Source: Magnetospira sp. QH-2 (lineage in GTDB: Bacteria > Pseudomonadota > Alphaproteobacteria > Rhodospirillales > Magnetospiraceae). From it: 64,000 nt of DNA. This document shows positions 36,215 through 45,648 of the stretch, one piece after another. The stretch lies in the NCBI RefSeq assembly GCF_000968135.1, contig NZ_FO538765.1, positions 2,554,001 to 2,618,000 of the forward strand. Direction: 5' to 3'. The position numbers were made by a program, and so were the translations under genes. Under the pieces are notes generated by a model. That model was not told the DNA's origin. It saw only the letters and a list, made by a program, of their open reading frames with translations, and made no database searches. Within the stretch, counting starts at the first letter, position 1. Every line of letters begins with the position of its first letter.

Positions 36215-37600
36215 ATGAATTGGCTTCTGTCAGATATGGGCTCAGCCTGGGCGGCGATGGTAGATCTTTTTACCATGGACGCCAGTCGCTTGGCTGAATG
36301 GGATATGATCCTGCGGCTCAGTTTGCAGGGGGTCCTTTTTGCCCTATCCGCATTTTTTTCCGGCTCCGAAACCGCGCTGTTTTCATTATCGCGCCTGGAC
36401 CTGCAAAAGCTGCGCCGGGAACGCCATGATCAATCCGACAACCTGCACGCCCTGCTCGACCATCCACGTCGGCTGATTATCTCCATTCTCTGCGGCAATG
36501 AACTGGTCAATATCGCGGCCACCGCCAATCTGGCCAGCATCATGATCACCCTTTATGGCCCCGAGCGCGGCGGCTTGGTCAATGTGCTGGTGATGTTTCC
36601 GCTGGTGCTGCTGTTTGGCGAAGTTACGCCGAAAACCATCGCGGTATCCAACCCCATGCGTCTCAGCGCCGGGTTGGTCTCCGCCCCCATGACCCTGTGG
36701 GTAAGGCTGGTCACGCCGCTCCGGCGGGTCATCCGGATCGTCGCCGACAAGGTCACCACCTGGCTGGTGGGTGAGGAACGCCAACGGGAAAACATCCTCG
36801 GCGCGGATGAGTTCAGAATGGTTTTGGAAGAAGTGACCGCCGAGGGCATCCTTGACGGGACCGAACGGGTGATTATCGACAACCTGCTGGAAGCCAGCGA
36901 GGTGGAAATCGTCGAGATCATGACCCCGCGGAACCTGGTTGATTTCCTTTATGACAACATGGATGTTCCCACCGTGGTCGATCTGGTCAAGCAGTACCGC
37001 CACCCGCGACTGCCGGTCTGCCACGAGCAACGAGACAATTTGCTCGGCTTCATCCATGCCGAAGATATCTTGCGGTTGCTGCTTGACGAGGCCGACCTGG
37101 AAAAGATGACCCTTGATGAGCTGATGCACCCGCCCATCGTCGTGCCGCCGACCAAGGAAGTGGATGAGATGTTCGATTTCTTCCAGGCCAACAATGCGCG
37201 GGCGGCGGTGGTGCTCAATGAATTCGGCGGCGTTGACGGCCTGATTAGCATGCGCGACGTGCTCACCTATATCTTCGGCGAAGTGACCGAGGATGTGGAC
37301 GGACAAGAGCACTACCGGGAACAGGACAATGATGTTTACGAGGTCAGCGGCCTGATGAAGCTGACCGATTTCAACGACCTCAGCACTTTTGGAATCGAAG
37401 ATCCACGCATGACCACCGTCGGCGGCGTGGTATTCCGTTATCTGGACCGCCTGCCCAAGGTGGGCGATCAGGTGGATCTGGAAGACGGCATTACCGCCAC
37501 GGTGCTGGAAATGGAAGGGCATAGACTAGCCCGTATTCGACTGGCCCGCGGCGGTGCCGTTGCCGTCGAGATCCCACAAGAGGAGCACGAGCATGGCTGA
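36215..37600 (+). CDS. CNNM/CorC-type transporter-associated protein (DUF21-CBS-CorC)
   Basis: The 461-residue inner-membrane protein has an N-terminal DUF21/CNNM domain with about four membrane segments (about 25-190), starting after FFSGSETALFSLSRL, then a CBS pair (about 210-345) and a CorC/HlyC C-terminal domain (about 365-450). Such proteins act in Mg2+/Co2+ efflux or ion homeostasis; the name hemolysin is historical. It overlaps the next paralogous gene by 8 bp. Confidence 0.85.
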   Translation: MNWLLSDMGSAWAAMVDLFTMDASRLAEWDMILRLSLQGVLFALSAFFSGSETALFSLSRLDLQKLRRERHDQSDNLHALLDHPRRLIISILCGNELVNIAATANLASIMITLYGPERGGLVNVLVMFPLVLLFGEVTPKTIAVSNPMRLSAGLVSAPMTLWVRLVTPLRRVIRIVADKVTTWLVGEERQRENILGADEFRMVLEEVTAEGILDGTERVIIDNLLEASEVEIVEIMTPRNLVDFLYDNMDVPTVVDLVKQYRHPRLPVCHEQRDNLLGFIHAEDILRLLLDEADLEKMTLDELMHPPIVVPPTKEVDEMFDFFQANNARAAVVLNEFGGVDGLISMRDVLTYIFGEVTEDVDGQEHYREQDNDVYEVSGLMKLTDFNDLSTFGIEDPRMTTVGGVVFRYLDRLPKVGDQVDLEDGITATVLEMEGHRLARIRLARGGAVAVEIPQEEHEHG

Positions 37601-38855
37601 TCTCCTGTGGGCCATCCCGGTGATGATTGTTCTGCTGCTGCTCAAGGGCTTTTTCTCGGGCTCGGAGATCGCGCTGGTCAATTCCGACCGCATCAAGCTG
37701 CGCGCCCGCGCCAAGCAGGGCGATCAGGGCGCACGTCTGGCCATCGACCTGCTCAAGAAGCCCGATGTTCTGCTCAGCACCACCTTGGTCGGCACCAACA
37801 TGGCAACGGTGATTCTGACCACCATCGGCACCATGCTGATGATCCAGTTCTTCGGGTCGTTGGGGGATCTGTGGGCATTCCTGCTGTTTACACCGATCAT
37901 GCTGATCTTTGGCGAAATCGTCCCCAAGAGTGTCTATCAGCAAAAGTCCGACACCATCACGCCGGTTATCATCCATCCCTTGCGCTGGTCGTCCTGGCTG
38001 TTTGCTCCGATCATTTTCATTTTCTCGCGCATCGCCCGATTTGCCGCTCGCCTGGTGGGCGGTGGCAAGCGGGAACAGACCATGTTCATCACCCGCGAAC
38101 AGTTACAGTCGTTGGTGGAAATGGCCGAGCATGGCACTGCGCTCAGTGCCTTGGACCGGGGACAGGTACGCCGGGTGATCCGGTTCGCCGAAACAACCGT
38201 CGCCGAAGCCATGATCCCCACCGCCGAAGTCACGGCCCTGTCCCGCACCGGAACCACTGCTGATGCCATTCAACTGGTACGCCGCCATGGCTATAACCGC
38301 CTGCCGGTTTATGAACGTTCTTCCAATAACATTATCGGCATCGTCACCTTGTCCACCTGGGACCTGATGGATGCGGAAACCCAGACCCGCACCCTGGACG
38401 ATTTGATCAAGCCGGCACTCTATGTATCGCCCAACCAAACCATTGACGAGCTACTGCCGGTGCTGAATAAGCGCACCGATCACATGGCCATTGTGGTCGA
38501 TGAATTCGGTTCGGCGGTGGGCATGATCACCATGGAAGACATTGTCGAGGAAGTGGTCGGCGAAATCGACGTGGGTTACGACTTCGAAGAATACCTGCCG
38601 CGCCGCAAGCGCACCGTGGAGGAAGTGGAAACCGGCATCTTTTTGATGGACTCCCGGCTTTCCATCTCCGAAGCCTCGGAGGTCCTCGACATACCCCTGC
38701 CGGCCAAGGAATTCCATACCCTGGGCGGCATGGTCATCGGTCGTCTGCGGCATATCCCCAAAACAGGTGAATCCATCACCGAGAACGGCTTCCGCTTTGT
38801 CGTCGAGGAAGCCACCGAACGCAGCATCGTCAAGCTGCGGGTCGAAGCGGAATAG
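37593..38855 (+). CDS. CNNM/CorC-type transporter-associated protein, second paralogue
   Basis: The 420-residue protein shares the DUF21 (FFSGSEIALVNSDR, then about four membrane segments), CBS-pair (about 200-325) and CorC domain order with the preceding gene. The start was set at 37593 (MADLLWAIPVM), with AGAGGAG upstream and an 8-bp overlap with its neighbour, indicating translational coupling. The two tandem genes probably form a hetero-oligomer. The gene is followed by a MITE-like repeat 3 bp after its stop. Confidence 0.85.
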   Translation: MADLLWAIPVMIVLLLLKGFFSGSEIALVNSDRIKLRARAKQGDQGARLAIDLLKKPDVLLSTTLVGTNMATVILTTIGTMLMIQFFGSLGDLWAFLLFTPIMLIFGEIVPKSVYQQKSDTITPVIIHPLRWSSWLFAPIIFIFSRIARFAARLVGGGKREQTMFITREQLQSLVEMAEHGTALSALDRGQVRRVIRFAETTVAEAMIPTAEVTALSRTGTTADAIQLVRRHGYNRLPVYERSSNNIIGIVTLSTWDLMDAETQTRTLDDLIKPALYVSPNQTIDELLPVLNKRTDHMAIVVDEFGSAVGMITMEDIVEEVVGEIDVGYDFEEYLPRRKRTVEEVETGIFLMDSRLSISEASEVLDIPLPAKEFHTLGGMVIGRLRHIPKTGESITENGFRFVVEEATERSIVKLRVEAE

Positions 38856-38858
38856 GTC

Positions 38859-39127
38859 CTAAAGCCTTTCGTGTTTCATATGACCCATTGTGATGGTCTC
38901 CGGTGAGTCGAACCGCCAGGAAAGGTCCCGAAAGCGATGCGGCGCATCGGTGAGGGAGCTTGACGCCGCGGGCGGCCACCGGAGGCCACTGGAGACCACC
39001 CTGCGGGCCGATCCTTTTGCCCAGATCACGTCGAGTTTGATCGGATTCGATCAAACATGAAAAACGTGATCGATTCCAACAAGGTCGCGCGTGTCTAGCG
39101 CGTCATATTAAACCCGAAAGACTTTAG
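38859..39127. repeat. 269-bp MITE-like element with nested inverted repeats
   Basis: CTAAAGCCTTTCGTGTTTCA opens the left 26-bp arm (38859-38884) and ends ATATGAC. The right arm (39102-39127) ends GAAAGACTTTAG. They match as inverted repeats with about 22 of 26 pairs. Inside are two more dyads: GGTCTCCGGTG (38895-38905) with CACTGGAGACC (38987-38997), and GATCACG (39024-39030) with CGTGATC (39065-39071) enclosing GTTTGATC-GGATTC-GATCAAAC (39035-39056). No gene is inside. The whole could fold into one cruciform. It fills nearly all of the gap between the CorC gene and the decarboxylase gene. Each end contains a TA, the usual IS630/mariner target duplication, so a non-autonomous element of that type is possible. 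Confidence 0.65.
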
Positions 39128-39189
39128 ATCATGTCCGCGGCAAGGCAGGCTTTCCCAGGCTCGGAAGCTCCGCGTTTGGTCTGTAATCT

Positions 39190-40320
39190 CTAAAGATAGA
39201 CTTCCGTCGGCGGTGGAAAGCCGTTGAAGCCTACCGAGGCATAGGTGCTGGTATAGGCTCCGGCAGATTCGATGCGGAGTTTGTCCCCGGCCTTCAGGCT
39301 GAGCGGCATCCGGTAATCCGCCTTTTCGTATAGGATATCAGCACCGTCGCAGGTGGGGCCGGCCAGATGGACCGGACCGGTGGGATCGCCGTCGCGATCA
39401 CTGACAAAGTCATACTGGATGGCCTCGCCCATGCATTCCGCCAGACCGCCGAACAGCCCCACGTCCAGATAGACCCAGCGGGTTTTGTCGTCATGGGTCT
39501 TGCGCGACACCAACACCACTTCGGTTTCCAACACACCGGCATCGGCGATGATGGAGCGCCCGGGTTCGATGATCATATCGGGCATGGCATTACCGAAATG
39601 CGCGTGCATGGCGCTCATGATGGCTTCGGCAAATTCGTCCACCGACGGAACATCCCGGCGGTAGCGCACCGGGAAGCCGCCGCCCAGATTGAGCATCCGC
39701 AGGTCAACGCCCTGCTCGCGCAGATCTGTAAAGACCATGGCGGCATCGGCAATGGCCGCTTGCCATTGATCGGGGTCGGTTTGCTGCGAGCCTACGTGGA
39801 AGGAGACACCATGAGCGACCAAGCCCAGGTCCCGTGCTTTGAGCAGTAGGTCCTTGGCCATGTCGGCGGCGCAGCCAAATTTGCGCGACAGCGGCCAGTC
39901 GGCCCCCTTATTTTCCACCAGCAAGCGGCAATAGACCCGCGCGCCCGGCGCGTTCTCAGCCAGCTTGATCAGTTCCTCTTCGGCATCAAAAGCAAACAGA
40001 TCCACTCCCAGCGCATGCGCCCGGGCAATATGAGCCGCCTTCTTGATGGTATTGCCAAAGGACAGACGGGCCGCGTCGGCCCCGGCTTCCAAGCAGGATT
40101 CCACCTCGAAGATGCTCGCCGCATCGAAATGGGAACCCAGACCCGTCAGCCGTTCCAAAACAGGTGCGGCGGGATTGGCTTTCACCGCGTAATAGATTTG
40201 TGCGGAGGGCAGAGCCCGCCGCAAACGCTCATAATTGCTTTCAACCTGATCCAGGTCGACCACCAGACAGGGTGTTTCGGGCCGCTCACTTGCGAGATAA
40301 CGGGAAATCTTCGGCGTCAT
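39190..40320 (-). CDS. Ornithine/lysine decarboxylase-type fold-III PLP enzyme
   Basis: The 376-residue protein is a eukaryotic-type (alanine racemase fold) decarboxylase. The PLP lysine is K47 in YAVKANP. The glycine-rich phosphate loop GGGFPV is visible, and the catalytic cysteine C324 lies in GPTCDGAD, as in ornithine decarboxylases. It would make putrescine (or cadaverine) for polyamine synthesis. The size fits bacterial ODC of this class. A hairpin and a 46-residue ORF lie immediately upstream on the same strand. It ends just after the MITE-like element. Confidence 0.88.
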   Translation of the reverse strand: MTPKISRYLASERPETPCLVVDLDQVESNYERLRRALPSAQIYYAVKANPAAPVLERLTGLGSHFDAASIFEVESCLEAGADAARLSFGNTIKKAAHIARAHALGVDLFAFDAEEELIKLAENAPGARVYCRLLVENKGADWPLSRKFGCAADMAKDLLLKARDLGLVAHGVSFHVGSQQTDPDQWQAAIADAAMVFTDLREQGVDLRMLNLGGGFPVRYRRDVPSVDEFAEAIMSAMHAHFGNAMPDMIIEPGRSIIADAGVLETEVVLVSRKTHDDKTRWVYLDVGLFGGLAECMGEAIQYDFVSDRDGDPTGPVHLAGPTCDGADILYEKADYRMPLSLKAGDKLRIESAGAYTSTYASVGFNGFPPPTEVYL

Positions 40321-40364
40321 TTTCAGGCAGGTCTCATGCTCATTTCGGAAGGATCAATCGCATT

Positions 40365-40382
40365 CCGCCAAGGTTTTGGCGG
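40365..40382 (-). other. RNA hairpin between the small ORF and the decarboxylase
   Basis: CCGCCAA (40365-40371) and TTGGCGG (40376-40382) form a perfect 7-bp stem with a 4-base loop. It begins 5 bp after the stop of the small ORF and 45 bp before the decarboxylase ATG. No T run follows, so it is not a classical terminator. A role in mRNA processing or attenuation is possible. Confidence 0.45.
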
Positions 40383-40386
40383 CCGA

Positions 40387-40527
40387 TCACCGACTGGAAT
40401 GAGGATTACGGCGTCCCATCAAAGCCATATAGGACAGTGCCGGGCGATGCCGGGCATCCCAGGCACAGGCTGGACAGGCCTGGGCTGCCGCGTCGCGGAA
40501 GTCGTTGAAGTTGGTCAACCAACACAT
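40387..40527 (-). CDS. Small Cys-containing ORF (46 aa) upstream of the decarboxylase
   Basis: The frame begins MCWLTNFNDFRDAAAQACPA and has a CPAC pair, then a basic C-terminal half. GGGAGGG lies 7 bases before the ATG (40525-40527), a strong and well-placed ribosome binding site. A longer reading to 40647 lacks this signal. It ends just before a hairpin and the ornithine-type decarboxylase gene on the same strand. I do not recognise a family; it could be a regulatory leader peptide or a small metal-binding protein. Support comes from the ribosome site and position only. Confidence 0.5.
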   Translation of the reverse strand: MCWLTNFNDFRDAAAQACPACAWDARHRPALSYMALMGRRNPHSSR

Positions 40528-40712
40528 GGCTTTTCCCTCCCGGGGGCCGTCCGGACACACCGGCGATCGCCCCAAAAAAGAACGCCTTGCGACGTCATAT
40601 GGCCCGGATACAGATCCCAAGACCGCTTGTACGAGCGCCTGCGTCAAGGGCGGGATTTATACAGATCCCGCCCTAAAAGAAAAGCAAAAAACGCCTCATG
40701 ATTGGGATGCTT

Positions 40713-42455
40713 CTAATTTCGCAGGATCCGCCCCACTTCGCCGAAAAGCTCCACCCGGTCGCGGCCCGCCTTCTTGGCCAGGTACAAAGCCTCGTCAGCC
40801 TCGTTGACCAGATCGTGCATGCTCATATTCTTGCGGCCGGCAACGCAGGTGACCCCAATGGAGACCGTGAACCCGAAAGTGTCTTCGCCGGAGGTCACAT
40901 GCAGCATGGATACCAGGTCGCGCAGCCGCTCGGCCAAGACCATGGCCTTGTCCATGGAAGTGTTGGGCAGCAACACGCCGAATTCCTCGCCGCCAACCCG
41001 TCCGAAGGTATCGCTGGCCCGCAATTGCGGTTTGATGGCATCCACGAAGGTCACCAGGGCCGCATCACCTGCGGCATGTCCATAGGTGTCATTGATCTTC
41101 TTGAAGTGATCCAGGTCAAACAACAGCAGGGACAAGGAAACGTCATACCGCTGGGTGCGCTCGATCTCGTCGGCCACCCGCTCCATGAAATAGCGACGAT
41201 TGAAAATCTGGGTCAGATAATCATGAATGGCCATGGAGCGCAGTTCGGCTTCCAGATGTTTCTGCCGACTGACATCGAAGAAACTCACGACCGCCGCCAC
41301 AACATGGCCGTCCTGCAATACCGGATAGGAATAGCATTCCACCGGCAACGCGGTCCCATCGCGACGGATCAAGGACTCATCACTTAGGGTCACCGCCTTG
41401 CCGCTACGCGTCACTTGATGCAAGGCACATTGGACCAACGGCATTGGTTCGCCGTCCGGATGCTTATGATGCACCATTTGGTGAATGGGTTTGCCGATCA
41501 GGTCTTCCGGCTCGTCATAGCCGAGCATCCGCACCGCCGCCGGGTTGATCATCAAGCATACGCCGTTGGGATCGATCTCGTAGATTCCTTCTCCGGCGTT
41601 GTCGAGAATGGAGCGGATTGTCTCCTCGCGCTCGGCCAGAATAATTTCGGATTTGCGGCGGGCGCTGATCTCGTTCTCCAGATCGCGGGTACGCTGTTCG
41701 ATGATCTGTTCACGGGCCTGTTTCTCCCGTTCCAGACCCACCACCCGCGACCGGAAAAAACCAAGGCTCAACCAGGTCAGTCCCGTCAGCGCCATGAAGG
41801 CAAGAATATGCAAGCCGACGACCGTGGATTGCCGCTCAGATACGAACTCAACGATATAGTCGCCAGGGAATGAAACGCTCAGACCGCCTCGAACGTCGCC
41901 CACTCGATAGCCCTGCACCTGGTGGCAGGTCAGGCAGGGCTCTTCGACGATCAACGGCGCCATGAATCGGAACACGCCATGCGCGCCGCCATCGGCAATG
42001 GTAACCCGTTGAGTTTCCCCGGACTCAAATGCCCTCAGCGCTTCGGCTTCCCAGGCGTCGGCCCGATTGGCGGGATTGAGAGGATTGAGGCTGGTCAGAT
42101 GGATGTTGACCTTGCCCAAGGCCAGCAGATCCCCCAACTGACGGGTCATATAGGCCGGATTGACCAAGGTCAGGGCCACGCCCGATGGGGTTGTGATGTC
42201 CCGATCTTGAACCTTCAAATAGGGATTAGGGGGAGAATCATCGGTGGCGGGCACATAGACTCCGCCATGTTGGGTGTTCCATTTGCGGGAGGTCTGAATG
42301 AGCTCATAGACCAACTGCCCCCGCATCACGGCCATTTCCAGCCCATGATCCCTTATTTGTTTAATGTTCCAGAGATAGGTGACATAGGCCACGGTTCCCC
42401 AAACCAACGCCACCAAAGCCCATAGAAAGACAGTTCTCTTCATTCCGTTTGGCAT
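40713..42455 (-). CDS. Heme-binding (DUF3365) PAS-GGDEF diguanylate cyclase
   Basis: The ATG at 42453-42455 has GAGGGA upstream and gives 580 residues. There is a membrane segment at about 8-28, a periplasmic DUF3365/Tll0287-like domain with the c-type heme motif C174-LT-C177-H178, a second membrane segment (about 215-240), a short coiled coil, a PAS domain (about 280-400), and a GGDEF domain (about 410-575). The active site is intact: GGEEF in VGGEEFGVLLPN. Attachment of heme to CxxCH implies sensing of redox, O2 or NO in the periplasm, which would control c-di-GMP production in the cytoplasm. The heme route needs cytochrome c maturation. Confidence 0.85.
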   Translation of the reverse strand: MPNGMKRTVFLWALVALVWGTVAYVTYLWNIKQIRDHGLEMAVMRGQLVYELIQTSRKWNTQHGGVYVPATDDSPPNPYLKVQDRDITTPSGVALTLVNPAYMTRQLGDLLALGKVNIHLTSLNPLNPANRADAWEAEALRAFESGETQRVTIADGGAHGVFRFMAPLIVEEPCLTCHQVQGYRVGDVRGGLSVSFPGDYIVEFVSERQSTVVGLHILAFMALTGLTWLSLGFFRSRVVGLEREKQAREQIIEQRTRDLENEISARRKSEIILAEREETIRSILDNAGEGIYEIDPNGVCLMINPAAVRMLGYDEPEDLIGKPIHQMVHHKHPDGEPMPLVQCALHQVTRSGKAVTLSDESLIRRDGTALPVECYSYPVLQDGHVVAAVVSFFDVSRQKHLEAELRSMAIHDYLTQIFNRRYFMERVADEIERTQRYDVSLSLLLFDLDHFKKINDTYGHAAGDAALVTFVDAIKPQLRASDTFGRVGGEEFGVLLPNTSMDKAMVLAERLRDLVSMLHVTSGEDTFGFTVSIGVTCVAGRKNMSMHDLVNEADEALYLAKKAGRDRVELFGEVGRILRN

Positions 42456-42650
42456 GGTCCCTCGCAAAACGCCCTGACCGATTGACGGTCGGTGCCTCGA
42501 TTCCATGATTTCCCAAACGAAGCCTCTTATTGTTATATCGGGCGCTTGGCGCGCCTCTTTTGATGACTGGAATATTACGGAAGTTTGATAGAAGAACCTG
42601 TGATGATGCTCACACTATAGTATAGCATTTGGCGTTGTTATCATGTGGAA

Positions 42651-43109
42651 TTAGTCAAAGGTGGACGTATTTATTGTTTCAATAAAGGGCCTTAGGATTG
42701 AAACGAAATTTGTAGATAAAATTTGATCAAAAGCGACAAATTGGGCTGAAATAATTTCCCGTCGATCCATATGCAGGATTGGAACCTGATCAATTCGCAG
42801 AACAAAGCAATCGGTTCGATCCCGGCCTTCCTGGACCTGGACAACGAAGGTTAGGTCCTCGGCGGCAACCCGCAATCCCAGTTCCTCGCCCAATTCCCGG
42901 GCCGCGGCGTGGCGCGGAAGTTCCCCCGCATGTAAATAGCCGCCGGGCAAAGACAGACCCCGTCGATAAGAGGGCTGCACCACCAACACCGATTCGTCAT
43001 GGATAATCGCGACCACGGCCCCGTGGGTGGAGCGCCCGGTTAGTCGCCAGACCAGACGGGCCAGGGGATAGGCCAAGCGGTAAAAAAGACGCCAGGCCCC
43101 GTCGATCAT
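42651..43109 (-). CDS. Nudix hydrolase
   Basis: The 152-residue protein carries an intact Nudix box (GYLHAGELPRHAAARELGEELGL split by family as Gx5Ex7REUxEExGU), the Mg2+-binding catalytic site that hydrolyses nucleoside diphosphates linked to another group. The N-terminal 25 residues are hydrophobic and basic, an unusual lead for the family. The last residues (about 125-152) have lower GC than the rest. The substrate cannot be told. It lies 4 bp upstream of thiSG's end on the same strand and may be read from the thiSG transcript. Confidence 0.85.
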   Translation of the reverse strand: MIDGAWRLFYRLAYPLARLVWRLTGRSTHGAVVAIIHDESVLVVQPSYRRGLSLPGGYLHAGELPRHAAARELGEELGLRVAAEDLTFVVQVQEGRDRTDCFVLRIDQVPILHMDRREIISAQFVAFDQILSTNFVSILRPFIETINTSTFD

Positions 43110-43113
43110 GGCA

Positions 43114-44094
43114 TCAGATCAATCCGGCCAGAGGGGAGGACGGATCGGCATAGCTCTTCTTCGGCATGCGACCGGCCAGGTAGGACAAGCGCCCAGCCTC
43201 AATGGCCAGCTTCATGGCCTTGGCCATCTTGATGGGATCCTTGGCGCCGGCAATGGCTGTATTCATCAAAACGCCATCACAGCCCAGTTCCATGGCCACC
43301 GCCGCATCGGATGCCGAGCCGACACCCGCGTCCACCAGCACCGGAACCGAGGATTGCTCCTTGATCAGCCGGATATTGACCGGATTGAGAATGCCCAGGC
43401 CGGACCCGATCAGGGACCCCAAAGGCATGATGGCGACGCAGCCCATGTCTTCGAGCCGCTTGGCGGCAATGGGATCGTCGGAGCAATAGACCATGACCTT
43501 GAAACCATCCTCGATCAGCGCCTCGGCGGCGGCGAAAGTTTCCGCCATGTTGGGATAGAGGGTCTTCTGATCCCCCAACACCTCAAGCTTGACCAGGTCC
43601 CAGCCCCCCGCCTCGCGGGCCAGCCGCAAGGTGCGCACGGCCTCGTCGGCGGTATAGCAGCCTGCGGTGTTGGGCAGGTAGGTATAGACTTTGGGGTCCA
43701 CATAATCCACCAGCATGGGCTGATTGGGGTCGGTCAGGTTCACCCGACGCACGGCAACGGTGACGATTTCCGCTCCCGAGGCCTCGATGGCTGCCTTGGT
43801 CTCCTCGAAATCCTTGTACTTGCCGGTTCCCACCAGCAGCCGCGACCAGAATTTCCGGTCGGCAACCTCGAAAAAGTCGTCGTCGCTCAATTGAGCTCCC
43901 CCCCCAATGAAATGCACGATTTCCAGTTTGTCTCCGTCCCCCAGACCCACGGAATCGTAGGTGGACTTGGGAACGATCTCCAGATTGCGCTCCACCGCCA
44001 CCTTGGTCGGATCAAGACCAATGCTCACCAGCAGCTGCGCCACCGACAACGGCCCATCGAGATCTTTTTGTTCGCCGTTGATGGTCACCTGCAT
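43114..44094 (-). CDS. thiG: ThiS-ThiG fusion: sulfur carrier plus thiazole synthase
   Basis: The 326-residue protein has a ThiS ubiquitin-like domain at residues 1-67, including HFIGGG (G64-G66), then ThiG from about residue 72. The ThiG part has [10 protein letters not shown], with the lysine that forms the imine with 1-deoxy-D-xylulose 5-phosphate, plus [15 protein letters not shown]. ThiG joins sulfur, DXP and dehydroglycine (or glycine-derived imine) into thiazole phosphate for thiamine synthesis. In separate ThiS the GG must be free at the C-terminus for adenylation, so here it is internal. Fused ThiSG occurs in some alphaproteobacteria. AAAGGA is upstream. No TPP riboswitch was seen in the 78-bp gap to the chemoreceptor gene. 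Confidence 0.92.
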   Translation of the reverse strand: MQVTINGEQKDLDGPLSVAQLLVSIGLDPTKVAVERNLEIVPKSTYDSVGLGDGDKLEIVHFIGGGAQLSDDDFFEVADRKFWSRLLVGTGKYKDFEETKAAIEASGAEIVTVAVRRVNLTDPNQPMLVDYVDPKVYTYLPNTAGCYTADEAVRTLRLAREAGGWDLVKLEVLGDQKTLYPNMAETFAAAEALIEDGFKVMVYCSDDPIAAKRLEDMGCVAIMPLGSLIGSGLGILNPVNIRLIKEQSSVPVLVDAGVGSASDAAVAMELGCDGVLMNTAIAGAKDPIKMAKAMKLAIEAGRLSYLAGRMPKKSYADPSSPLAGLI

Positions 44095-44172
44095 GAACGG
44101 GGTCCTTTCCTTTGGAATCGGTGCTGAAATCGGACCTGGAATATGGACCTGAGGCGCCCCGTATTCAACCCG

Positions 44173-45648
44173 CTAGAGCGGCCTGTACCCCAACCGCAAA
44201 CCGCCCCAATGGCGTCCCTGGACCATGATCGGCGCGGCGACCTCTTTCATGATGACGTATTCGCCGCCGCCCATATGTCGGCGATAGACCTGTAACAGGT
44301 GCGGCTTGGTATTTTGCGCCGAGGCCAGTCCCGTGCGGTCGTCGAAGATCCGCCGGTTGCGGCAATGGGCATCGTTCCATACCGGATCACGCCCTTGGGG
44401 ATGGGAAAACTTGCGGTTATGGGTCGGCAGATAGCCATTGCGATCGACGGCGGCACAAAAGATCACCCTCGGATCTAACGCCAGCATCCCTTCTTGTAGC
44501 GAGGGAAGAAGCCGGTCGGTCAAAGTCAGGAATCGGCTACGCACCTGGGGAGGATCAGTGGCCGGGATCGGCTCATAGCTCTCGTCGAACAGGTCTTCCA
44601 GGGTCAAACGCCCTTCGCTCAAAGCCTGCTCGAACATCGCCGAGACGCGGTCCGCTCCCGCCACCACCGCATCGATGAACGGCGTATCGTCTGTTGGCAC
44701 GCCTGACGAGGCAATATCCTCCATCAGTTCCTCGCCCCGATCGCGCATGCCCCGGAGCCGACCATCCGCCTCGCGCAGACTGGTGGCCGACAGGTTGATG
44801 GAATTCGATAGCCGGTCCACATCCTCAAGCACGGTTTCACAGGCCGCGCGATTGTCGCCGGCGGCCATGGCAATATGCTCCACCTCCTCGGTGACCGAGG
44901 CAACGTGCTTGTCCAGGCGCTCGACGATCTCGATCACATGGGCGGAGCCGTCACTGGCAACCTCGGCCTGATTGGAAGCATTGAGACTGATACCCCGCAG
45001 GACGTCTATTTCATCGGTCAGGGTATGAACGGTTTCGCCAATTTTCTGGGTTGCCTGCCGGGTTTGGTCGGCCAGCCTTTTGACCTCTCCAGCAACGACG
45101 GCGAAGCCCTTTCCCGCATCGCCGGCGCGGGCCGCTTCGATGGTCGCGTTCAAGGCCAACAGATTGGTCTGCTTGGCAATGGCTTCGATGGCCCCGGAGA
45201 CCTGGGCCACCCCGCCCAACGCCTGAGTCAGGGTTTCGAATTGCTCGGCGATTCGGTGAACACCGGTCACCAGTTCCTGAATATTCTGTATGGCGGTATC
45301 GACCGCGCGTCGGGAATCACAGATATCGTCTTCCACCGACATGGTCACGCCAAGAGCCTTGGTGGCCGCCTCGCCGATGCCCGAATTGGTATCGATCATG
45401 CCCTGAGCCGCATCTTGCAATCGCGCGGCCTGTTCAACGCGCACACCGGCCTGCTGGCTGATGTCATCCATGTGCCCAGCAATATCGGCCACATCGATAC
45501 CCAAGGCGCAAAACCGCCGGGTCACCGCTGCCAGCAGATCCCGATAGGTCTCCAGATTCTCGTTCGCACTCATTCCTGCGGCCGGATTTCCCGGCTCTCC
45601 CCGCCCGACAATCGGGGACGGAGCGGTGCTTCCCTCGGCAGGCGCCAA
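44173..45648 (-). CDS. Cytoplasmic methyl-accepting chemotaxis protein
   Basis: No membrane segment is visible, so the receptor is soluble. The signalling hairpin tip reads [20 protein letters not shown] then [17 protein letters not shown] (about 175-220), flanked by long coiled coils. C-terminal to it lies a 155-residue domain (about 335-491) with conserved H/C/D residues ([31 protein letters not shown]). This looks like a PAS/Cache-type sensor fused at the C-terminus. The start is a TTG at 45646-45648 with GGGGAG six bases upstream; an ATG at 45573 is possible but has no spaced ribosome binding site. Confidence 0.85.
   Translation of the reverse strand: MAPAEGSTAPSPIVGRGEPGNPAAGMSANENLETYRDLLAAVTRRFCALGIDVADIAGHMDDISQQAGVRVEQAARLQDAAQGMIDTNSGIGEAATKALGVTMSVEDDICDSRRAVDTAIQNIQELVTGVHRIAEQFETLTQALGGVAQVSGAIEAIAKQTNLLALNATIEAARAGDAGKGFAVVAGEVKRLADQTRQATQKIGETVHTLTDEIDVLRGISLNASNQAEVASDGSAHVIEIVERLDKHVASVTEEVEHIAMAAGDNRAACETVLEDVDRLSNSINLSATSLREADGRLRGMRDRGEELMEDIASSGVPTDDTPFIDAVVAGADRVSAMFEQALSEGRLTLEDLFDESYEPIPATDPPQVRSRFLTLTDRLLPSLQEGMLALDPRVIFCAAVDRNGYLPTHNRKFSHPQGRDPVWNDAHCRNRRIFDDRTGLASAQNTKPHLLQVYRRHMGGGEYVIMKEVAAPIMVQGRHWGGLRLGYRPL

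Noticed and set aside
43108-44127. A 339-residue plus-strand frame opposite thiSG
   Set aside because: ThiSG on the minus strand is complete; the plus frame has no motif.
44095-44172. Possible TPP riboswitch upstream of thiSG
   Set aside because: The 78-bp gap lacks the CTGAGA and related conserved TPP-riboswitch segments and is too short.
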